In this document: one piece after another, positions 1 to 4,408 of the stretch | Numbering within the stretch: the first letter of the stretch is position 1 | How the letters are laid out: every line of letters begins with the position of its first letter | Origin: Clostridia bacterium | GTDB lineage: Bacteria > Bacillota > Clostridia > Christensenellales > Borkfalkiaceae | Reading direction: 5' to 3' | Assembly (NCBI GenBank): GCA_017631725.1 | Contig: JAGBSS010000234.1 | Coordinates: 1-5,724, forward strand | Length of the DNA: 5,724 nucleotides | The notes under the pieces: model-generated | What the model was told of the DNA's origin: nothing | The model's input: the letters and a program-made list of their open reading frames with translations, nothing else | The model's database searches: none | Translations under genes and position numbers: made by a program

Positions 1-638
1 ATATTGTAGTTATGCACGGCCAAGTTGCGGGCTACAAAACCAATGAACAAGCAGAACTTATTTCCATTCCTAAACTTAAAAATAAAAATATTGACTATTT
101 AGCACTTGGGCATTACCACAGTTTTTCTCAAGCGCCTATAGACAACAGGGGAAGTTATGCCTATAGCGGTTGTTTAGACGGCAGAGGTTTTGATGAAACG
201 GGAAAAAAGGGTTTTGTTTTAGTAGAAGAAACTGAAAATGGTTTTTCTACAGAGTTTATTTATTTTTCTTCAAGAGAATTTGTTGAAAGTCAATATGAGA
301 TTAACGGCGAATTTTCTTGGTGGGAGCAAGTTGATGCAATAGAAAACTCTTTAATAAGTAAATATTCTGAAAATTCACTTGTAAAATTAATTTTAAAAGG
401 CGGTTTAAAAGCCGATTATTTTAAAGACGTTAACGGGCTTGTTGAAAGGCTAAATCAAAAGTTTTTTTTCGCCAAGGTTTACGATAAAACAAGCCTTGAC
501 ATTAACGTTAAAGACTTTGAATTTGACAAGTCTATTAAAGGTGAGTTTGTTCGTTCTGTTTTAAACAGCAACCTATCAGAAGAAGAAAAAAATTCTATAA
601 TAATTTGCGGTTTAAACGCATTAAAGGGGGAAATATAA
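1..638 (+). CDS. SbcD/YhaO-type metallophosphoesterase, C-terminal part (5' end cut by window)
   Basis: The reading frame is open from base 3 to the TAA at 636-638, so the gene begins upstream of the window; the ATG at 12 is internal (IVV precedes it). Counting from that Met, a metal-binding HG lies at residues 2-3 and a GHYH motif at 33-36. The His-Gly / GHxH pair, about 32 residues apart, closes the active site of calcineurin-like phosphoesterases of the Mre11/SbcD family. The following YSGCLDGRGFDETG stretch (about 51-64) is typical of the bacterial YhaO/SbcD branch. The N-terminal DxH, GD and GNH motifs are outside the window. The last ~130 residues are the less conserved capping region. 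In this family the protein is a Mn-dependent DNA nuclease working with an SMC-like ATPase, which is the next gene, one base downstream. Family assignment is firm; exact orthology (SbcD versus YhaO) is inferred. Confidence 0.9.
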   Translation, partial: IVVMHGQVAGYKTNEQAELISIPKLKNKNIDYLALGHYHSFSQAPIDNRGSYAYSGCLDGRGFDETGKKGFVLVEETENGFSTEFIYFSSREFVESQYEINGEFSWWEQVDAIENSLISKYSENSLVKLILKGGLKADYFKDVNGLVERLNQKFFFAKVYDKTSLDINVKDFEFDKSIKGEFVRSVLNSNLSEEEKNSIIICGLNALKGEI

Positions 639-639
639 A

Positions 640-2631
640 ATGAAACTTATAAAATGCTATATTTCTTCTTTTGGCAAGTTTAAAGATTTTTCTTACTCTT
701 TTAAAGATGGATTAAATACTATTTTGGCAGATAACGGTTGGGGAAAATCTACCTTTGCGTGCTTTTTAAAATCTATGTTTTATGGTTTAAACGGCACGGG
801 TAAACATTCTATTACTGAAAACGAAAGGCGTAAGTTTAAGCCATGGAATTCCATAGAAAAATTCGGTGGCAGTTTAGAATTTTCATACAAGGATAGAAAC
901 TTTAAAATAGAAAGATTTTTTGGCAATAAAGAGTCGGAAGATAGTTTAAAACTTTTCGATTTAGATAACGGAAAAGAAGTAGATTCTTCTAATTTAGGCG
1001 CGAGAATTTTTGGGCTTGATGAAAACGGATTTTTGTCTACCGTATATTTAAATCAAGGGGATTTTAAAAGTGTAAGCAACGCAAGTATTACGGCTAAATT
1101 TAATTCTAATGCAACCCCAGAAGATGCAGATGATTTTACAAAAGCAGTAGCATTGCTTGAAAAAAAGGCTAAAGACTATAAAGCACAACGTGGCGATTCT
1201 GGTTTTATTAGCCAAATTGATAGGGAAATTATAGAAAATTCTAAAACTTTGCAGTCGGCAATTAAGGCTCAAGAAACGGCTGATTTAATAAAAAAAGATT
1301 TGCAAAATTTAACTGCAAGAAAAGAAGAATTAGAAAAAGAAAACCTTAAGTTAAAACAACTTTCTAAATTAGAAAGCAAAAAAGAAGCAATAAAATTAAA
1401 ACGCAAAAATTATCAAGAAGCACTTGCAGAAAAAGAACGTTTGTTTAAGCAAAAAGAAAGTGCTAACTTTGTTTTAAACGGAAACAGGGTTAATAGAGAA
1501 CTTTTAAAAAATGCAGAAGAAAGCATTGTAAATTTAGATAAGCAAACGGAAAGGGCGACCTTACTTAAAGAGTGGATTGCTAAAGAAGAAAGTGCTAAAA
1601 AACCTGTTAAAAGTTTTTTTAGTTTATTCTATCTTTTTATAATTCTTGCCTTCACTTGTTTAGTTGCAGGGGCAGTTTGCTTTGCTTTTAGCCAAATAAT
1701 ATTGGGTGTTAGTTTATCGGTATTGCTTTGTGCGTTTGTCATTATTGGTTTTTTACTAAAAGGTAAAAAGCAAACAAGTCAACCGGTTGCAGACACTAAA
1801 GAGCAAGAATATTTATCTGCAATAGATCAAATAAATAAAACGAAACTTGCCTTAGATTCCTTTTTATCTCATTTTAACTTATCGGATGGTAATTACAGAC
1901 AAAAACTTCAGGTTTTAGAGCAAGCAGAAAATTTAATGCTTGAATTAGATGTCAAAATTAAAGAAAACACATTTAAGCTTTCCGAAATAGAAAAGGATAG
2001 CGAAATTTCATTGGAAAATTCTGAAGAAATATGCAATAATATAAACGTAGAAAAGGCTTTAGAAAAAAATGAAATTGACCTTGATAACGTAAAAAAATTA
2101 TGTTTAGAAAAGGAAAATAGTTTAAAGTTCTATGTAGATTTATACTCAGAAATTCCTGAAATTTTAAGCCAAGAAACAAGGTTAAAAGAAGAGTTAGAAC
2201 AAGCAAAAGAAAGGTATAAAACCATTGAAAAAACGTTAAAATTTTTAAAAGAAGCAGATGAAAATTTAAAGAAACAATATCGTGCTCCTTTAGAAGAAAG
2301 TTTTAATAAATTTATTTCTTTAACAGAGGGTAGCCCTGATTTTAATGCCGAAATAGACGTTGATTTTAACGTATCCGTTATGGGTAAAGGGGCAATGCGT
2401 TCTAAAGACTATTTTTCCGAAGGTTATAAAGACCTTTTAGAAATTTGTAAGCGTTTTGCCCTAATAGACGTGTTCTTTTCCGATGAAAAGCCCTTTGTAA
2501 TTTTAGATGACCCCTTCTGCAATTTAGACCAAGAAAAGGCTACTCGTTCTGTTAATCTTTTAGAAAAATTAAGCCAAAGTTTTCAAATAATTTACTTTAT
2601 TTGTCACTCTTCAAGGGGTAAAAGTGAATAA
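640..2631 (+). CDS. SbcC/YhaN-type SMC-like AAA ATPase with internal membrane hairpin
   Basis: 663 residues. The N-terminal ATPase half has a Walker A (NGWGKST, 32-38) after the typical IKCYISSFGKF opening. Long heptad-rich coiled coils run from about 165-320 and 385-545. The C-terminal half has a signature-like SEGYKDLLEICKRFAL (593-608), Walker B with ILDDP (621-625), a D-loop NLD (628-630) and a switch His (ICHSS, about 654-658). Between the coiled coils lie two strongly hydrophobic helices (about 325-350 and 352-373), predicted to be a membrane hairpin. No CxxC zinc hook is seen. By family knowledge it is the ATP-driven DNA-binding partner of the phosphoesterase encoded immediately upstream; together they process DNA ends. 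It is much shorter than the ~950-1,000 residues usual for SbcC/YhaN because the coiled coils are short. The start is supported by AGGGGG at 625-630, 9 bases before the ATG. The gene overlaps the next by 8 bases. Confidence 0.9.
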   Translation: MKLIKCYISSFGKFKDFSYSFKDGLNTILADNGWGKSTFACFLKSMFYGLNGTGKHSITENERRKFKPWNSIEKFGGSLEFSYKDRNFKIERFFGNKESEDSLKLFDLDNGKEVDSSNLGARIFGLDENGFLSTVYLNQGDFKSVSNASITAKFNSNATPEDADDFTKAVALLEKKAKDYKAQRGDSGFISQIDREIIENSKTLQSAIKAQETADLIKKDLQNLTARKEELEKENLKLKQLSKLESKKEAIKLKRKNYQEALAEKERLFKQKESANFVLNGNRVNRELLKNAEESIVNLDKQTERATLLKEWIAKEESAKKPVKSFFSLFYLFIILAFTCLVAGAVCFAFSQIILGVSLSVLLCAFVIIGFLLKGKKQTSQPVADTKEQEYLSAIDQINKTKLALDSFLSHFNLSDGNYRQKLQVLEQAENLMLELDVKIKENTFKLSEIEKDSEISLENSEEICNNINVEKALEKNEIDLDNVKKLCLEKENSLKFYVDLYSEIPEILSQETRLKEELEQAKERYKTIEKTLKFLKEADENLKKQYRAPLEESFNKFISLTEGSPDFNAEIDVDFNVSVMGKGAMRSKDYFSEGYKDLLEICKRFALIDVFFSDEKPFVILDDPFCNLDQEKATRSVNLLEKLSQSFQIIYFICHSSRGKSE

Positions 2632-3070
2632 TAGGAAACTTAAAATAGAACTTGTTCCTGAAAGTTTGTGGGGGTTTAGTTTAGCAAAGGCTTTACCCAA
2701 AAAACTTTGGGATATTATAAGAAAAGATGCAATTTCACGTAGCGGTGGCGCGTGTAGTATCTGTGGCGCAAAATCTAAAATATTGCACGGACACGAAACT
2801 TGGAGTTATAACGAACAAACTAAAGTTCAAAAGTTGGAAAACGTTATTGCCGTTTGTCCGCTGTGCCACTCTGCAATTCACTTAAACAGAAGTTACGTTG
2901 TTGGCGATTTTAAAAGGGCAGAAGACCAATATATGAAAGTAAACGGCGTATCTTACGCACAGATGAAACAAGATTTAAAACAGGCTAACGAAGATAATTT
3001 AAGGCGTAGCCAAATTTACGACTGGACGCAGAATTTTGACTGGCTTAGGAGATTTGATGAAAATGTATGA
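2624..3070 (+). CDS. HNH endonuclease-family protein
   Basis: 148 residues. A zinc-binding CSIC pair (C44, C47) and a CPLCH pair (C78, C81) flank an HGHETW segment (H55, H57, E58). N73 in LENVI and H86 in HSAIH complete an H-N-H pattern with a structural four-Cys zinc site. This is the layout of small HNH nucleases with a beta-beta-alpha-metal fold that cut or nick DNA. The N-terminal ~40 residues and the C-terminal helical tail (95-148) are not recognised. The GTG start is chosen because AAGGGG (2613-2618) sits 5 bases upstream; it overlaps the ATPase gene by 8 bases, suggesting translational coupling. The company of a nuclease/ATPase pair makes a DNA repair or DNA defence role plausible, but the substrate is unknown. 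No signal peptide is seen, so it is probably cytosolic. Confidence 0.85.
   Translation: MNNRKLKIELVPESLWGFSLAKALPKKLWDIIRKDAISRSGGACSICGAKSKILHGHETWSYNEQTKVQKLENVIAVCPLCHSAIHLNRSYVVGDFKRAEDQYMKVNGVSYAQMKQDLKQANEDNLRRSQIYDWTQNFDWLRRFDENV
3047..3052 (+). promoter_or_regulatory. Ribosome binding site deciding the amidohydrolase start
   Basis: AGGAGA lies inside the end of the HNH gene. It is 4 bases before the ATG at 3057 and 10 before the ATG at 3063, and it lies downstream of the in-frame TTG at 3036. It therefore argues for an ATG start and against the longer TTG-started version. Choosing between the two ATGs (they differ by two residues) is not possible from sequence alone. Confidence 0.7.
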
Positions 3071-3869
3071 AATAATTGATGCGCACGCTCATATTTACCC
3101 AAGCAAAATTGCCGAAAAGGCAACTCTTGCAATAGGTGAATTTTATGATATAAAAATGCAAATGCCTTCTGGGGTATCTGAAAGACTTTTAACTGAAGGA
3201 AAAAGCGCAGGCATATCAAGGTTTATTGTTCACTCGGTTGCAACAAAGCCCGAGCAAGTTAAATCTATTAATGCATTTATTAAGTTGGAGATTGATGCTC
3301 ATAAAGAATTTATTGGGTTTATGACTTTGCACCCAAATATGACCGAAGAAGAAGTATTTTCAGAAGTGGAAAATTGCAAAAAACTTGGTTTTAAAGGTGT
3401 TAAACTTCATCCCGATTTTCAAAAGTTTGACATAGATGGCGAAAACGCTCAAAAAATTTACAGGGCAGTTTCTGAAATGGGTGAAAACTTTCCAATTCTT
3501 TTGCATACAGGGGATAACAGGTTTGAGTTTTCTGCTCCATTAAAACTATCTAAAATGGCTAAAGAATATAAAAACGTTTCATTTATTGGTGCGCATTTCG
3601 GTGGGTATAGAAGGTGGCACGAGTCAGAAGTTTATTTAGGACTTGACAACGTTTATTTTGATACTTGTTCTTCTCTTCCGTTTATTTCGCCAGAACTTGC
3701 TAAAAGTTTAATAGAAAAGCACGGTGTAGAAAAATTCTTTTTTGCAACCGACTTTCCTATGTGGGATGCCAAAGGCGAAATTGAAAGGTTTTTGGGTATA
3801 AATTTAACTGAAAAAGAAAGAGAAAAAATATTTAGTAAAAACGTAAAAAACCTGTTAAAAATTGGCTAA
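3057..3869 (+). CDS. Amidohydrolase-2 family metal-dependent hydrolase
   Basis: 270 residues from the ATG at 3057, about the usual size for this family. The amidohydrolase TIM-barrel residues are in order: DAHAH at the N-terminus (D8, H10, H12), KLHPD (117-120, H118 on an inner strand), LLHTGD (H150), GAHFGG (H180) and ATDFPMW (D232). These are the metal-binding and catalytic positions of the amidohydrolase-related family that includes decarboxylases and lactone/amide hydrolases, so an active divalent-metal enzyme is likely. The substrate cannot be told. The start overlaps the HNH gene by 14 bases (8 if the ATG at 3063 is used). The gene ends 16 bases before the -35 box of the next promoter, with no hairpin terminator of its own in between. 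It is the last gene of the probable four-gene operon; its metabolic link to the DNA-processing genes is not evident. Confidence 0.88.
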   Translation: MKMYEIIDAHAHIYPSKIAEKATLAIGEFYDIKMQMPSGVSERLLTEGKSAGISRFIVHSVATKPEQVKSINAFIKLEIDAHKEFIGFMTLHPNMTEEEVFSEVENCKKLGFKGVKLHPDFQKFDIDGENAQKIYRAVSEMGENFPILLHTGDNRFEFSAPLKLSKMAKEYKNVSFIGAHFGGYRRWHESEVYLGLDNVYFDTCSSLPFISPELAKSLIEKHGVEKFFFATDFPMWDAKGEIERFLGINLTEKEREKIFSKNVKNLLKIG

Positions 3870-3885
3870 TTTGGTGTCTAATTGC

Positions 3886-3914
3886 TTGACAAGGCAGTGT
3901 GCCGGTGCTATAAT
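3886..3914 (+). promoter_or_regulatory. Promoter P1 of the leucine T-box leader
   Basis: A perfect -35 TTGACA (3886-3891) is separated by 17 bases from a perfect -10 TATAAT (3909-3914). A TG at 3906-3907, one base before the -10, gives an extended -10. Transcription should start near 3920-3922. This is as strong a vegetative sigma promoter as sequence alone can show, consistent with control left to the downstream attenuator. Confidence 0.9.
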
Positions 3915-4010
3915 TACAAAAAAATTAAATAAAACGCTGTGATGGAGAAAGACGCACGGTTTAATTCAGAGAGTTGGCGGTAGGTGCAAGCCAATGCAAT
4001 AAATGCGTTA

Positions 4011-4013
4011 CTC
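4011..4013 (+). promoter_or_regulatory. T-box 1 specifier codon CUC (leucine)
   Basis: In T-box leaders the specifier lies on the 3' side of the internal loop above the basal stem and is followed by a purine. Here the loop's 3' strand is A-CTC-A, between TGCGTT (upper stem) and CTCC, which pairs with GGAG (3944-3947). CTC followed by A fits the rule and encodes leucine, matching the downstream LeuA family gene. Shifting by one or two bases gives ACT (Thr) or TCA (Ser), which fit the flanking rule or the gene context less well. Confidence 0.75.
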
Positions 4014-4120
4014 ACTCCGGAGCGGAAACGGCGAAATTAAGTAGTTGTTTACGGGTTGCTCCGTTAAAGCAAAAGAGTGATTGCGTATGCAATAATACGG
4101 GTGGTACCGCGGTTTATAAT

Positions 4121-4148
4121 CGTCCTGATAAATATCGGGGCGTTTTTT
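4121..4148 (+). terminator. T-box 1 intrinsic terminator
   Basis: CGTCCTGATA (4121-4130) can pair along its full length with TATCGGGGCG (4133-4142), using G-U wobbles, and is followed by six T (4143-4148). Its 5' arm is the same segment that closes the antiterminator, so the two structures exclude each other. It is also the first terminator met by transcripts coming from the upstream operon. Confidence 0.9.
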
Positions 4149-4180
4149 ATTTACTTATCACCAAATAATTACTTTCTTGC

Positions 4181-4209
4181 TTGACAACGGTTGTGCATTA
4201 ATATATAAT
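4181..4209 (+). promoter_or_regulatory. Promoter P2, directly upstream of the LeuA-like gene leader
   Basis: TTGACA (4181-4186), a 17-base spacer and TATAAT (4204-4209): both boxes match consensus exactly. Start of transcription is expected near 4216. The flanks (TTGCTTGACAA and a GTGC in the spacer) resemble P1, indicating common descent. Its transcript would bypass T-box 1 and meet only T-box 2. Confidence 0.88.
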
Positions 4210-4228
4210 TATTATATTATATATTAAA

Positions 4229-4248
4229 TTGGTGGCATATGCCATTAA
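4229..4248 (+). other. Short hairpin occupying the place of Stem I in leader 2
   Basis: A perfect 12-base palindrome TGGCATATGCCA (4233-4244) extends in RNA through two G-U and two U-A pairs to an 8-bp stem with an AUAU loop. It is the only clear structure between P2 and the Stem III region. It might be what remains of the distal part of Stem I (copy 1 has TTGGCGG...GCCAAT there), but this is inference. Confidence 0.6.
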
Positions 4249-4347
4249 AAGTAAACAAAGGTCAGTAGTCGTTTACGGGTTACTCCGTTAAAGTTAAAAG
4301 AGTGATTGCATTTTTTTGCAATAATTCGGGTGGTACCACGGTTTATA

Positions 4348-4383
4348 ATCGTCCTGACTTTTGGTTAGGCCGATTTATTTTTT
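4348..4383 (+). terminator. T-box 2 intrinsic terminator
   Basis: ATCG (4348-4351) pairs CGAT (4371-4374), and CCTGAC (4353-4358) pairs GTTAGG (4364-4369), with one T/C mismatch between the two helices and a five-base loop. A T-rich tract follows (4374-4383). The 5' arm also closes the antiterminator, so the switch geometry is preserved although loop and 3' arm differ from terminator 1. Confidence 0.85.
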
Positions 4384-4396
4384 ATATAATATTTTT

Positions 4397-4402
4397 AGGA
4401 GA
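4397..4402 (+). promoter_or_regulatory. Ribosome binding site of the LeuA-like gene
   Basis: AGGAGA lies 6 bases before the ATG at 4409 and 13 bases after the T-tract of terminator 2. It is outside both terminator hairpins, so control should act on transcription rather than on RBS access. Confidence 0.85.
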
Positions 4403-4408
4403 AGAGAT

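Larger units (their letters stand above)
3921..4148 (+). ncRNA. T-box leader 1, leucine type (complete)
   Basis: This is a cis-acting riboswitch that senses uncharged tRNA. Stem I starts with CGCT (3935-3938) pairing AGCG (4021-4024), followed by the GATGGAGA (3941-3948) K-turn-like region and GACGCA (3951-3956) pairing TGCGTT (4004-4009). The distal arm has CAGAGAG (3967-3973), GTTGGC and GCCAAT around the GGTGCAA loop. The specifier loop gives CTC at 4011-4013 followed by A. AGTAG (4040-4044) and Stem III (4048-4054 with 4061-4068) follow, then a small hairpin (4080-4084 with 4089-4093). The T-box motif GGGTGGTACCGCGG (4099-4112) forms the antiterminator: CGGG pairs CCTG (4123-4126) and GCG pairs CGT, leaving the TGGTACC bulge. 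TGGT would pair with the ACCA end of a tRNA whose discriminator is A, as in tRNA-Leu. Uncharged tRNA-Leu is expected to favour readthrough into the LeuA-like gene. Confidence 0.93.
3882..4150 (+). repeat. Promoter/T-box duplication unit, copy 1 (complete)
   Basis: This is the first of two related regulatory units. It shares with copy 2 (4177-4385) the sequence TTGCTTGACAA at the promoter, the -10 TATAAT with the same 17-base spacing, the Stem III region, the hairpin before the T-box motif, the T-box motif itself and the segment up to CGTCCTGA. Copy 1 carries the full Stem I with specifier; copy 2 does not. The shared left boundary (promoter) and right boundary (terminator) suggest duplication of the whole unit. 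Confidence 0.75.
4216..4383 (+). ncRNA. T-box leader 2, truncated form lacking Stem I
   Basis: The 3' half of a T-box leader is intact: AGTAG (4264-4268), Stem III (4272-4278 with 4285-4292), a hairpin ATTGCA/TGCAAT (4305-4310 with 4317-4322), and the T-box motif GGGTGGTACCACGG (4328-4341). The antiterminator is TCGGG with CCTGA and ACG with CGT around a TGGTACC bulge. No specifier loop, K-turn or distal docking loop is found between the promoter and AGTAG, so it cannot read an anticodon in the known way. It may be a decayed copy, a constitutive terminator, or an element that senses the tRNA acceptor end only. Identification of the motif is firm; function is open. Confidence 0.8.
4177..4385 (+). 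repeat. Promoter/T-box duplication unit, copy 2 (Stem I lost)
   Basis: The second copy of the unit at 3882-4150 is about 60 bases shorter. The promoter block and everything from AGTAG (4264-4268) to the terminator align with copy 1. The ~120 bases holding Stem I in copy 1 are replaced by about 50 AT-rich bases that contain only a short hairpin. Confidence 0.75.

Noticed and set aside
843..854. 12-base palindrome ATGGAATTCCAT
   Set aside because: It lies inside the coding sequence for a conserved part of the ATPase, with no regulatory context; likely chance.
1048..1272. Minus-strand open frame inside the ATPase gene
   Set aside because: It is a shadow of a well-supported coding region, with no start signal or recognisable product; the same holds for 1973-2206 and 3016-3219 on the minus strand.
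1612..1758. Possible Rad50-type zinc hook in the ATPase
   Set aside because: The cysteines in this region are single and lie within hydrophobic helices; there is no CxxC, so a membrane hairpin is the better reading.
3036..3056. Seven-residue TTG-started N-terminal extension of the amidohydrolase
   Set aside because: The AGGAGA ribosome binding site lies inside this stretch (3047-3052), and the family's typical N-terminus (IIDAHAH) starts just after the ATGs at 3057/3063.
4010..4012. ACT (threonine) as the T-box 1 specifier
   Set aside because: The base after the specifier is normally a purine; ACT would be followed by C, while CTC is followed by A and fits the LeuA-type downstream gene.
3974..4168. 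64-residue + strand open frame in the intergenic region
   Set aside because: It lies entirely within the T-box 1 leader and terminator; its composition follows RNA structure, has no ribosome binding site, and matches no protein family.
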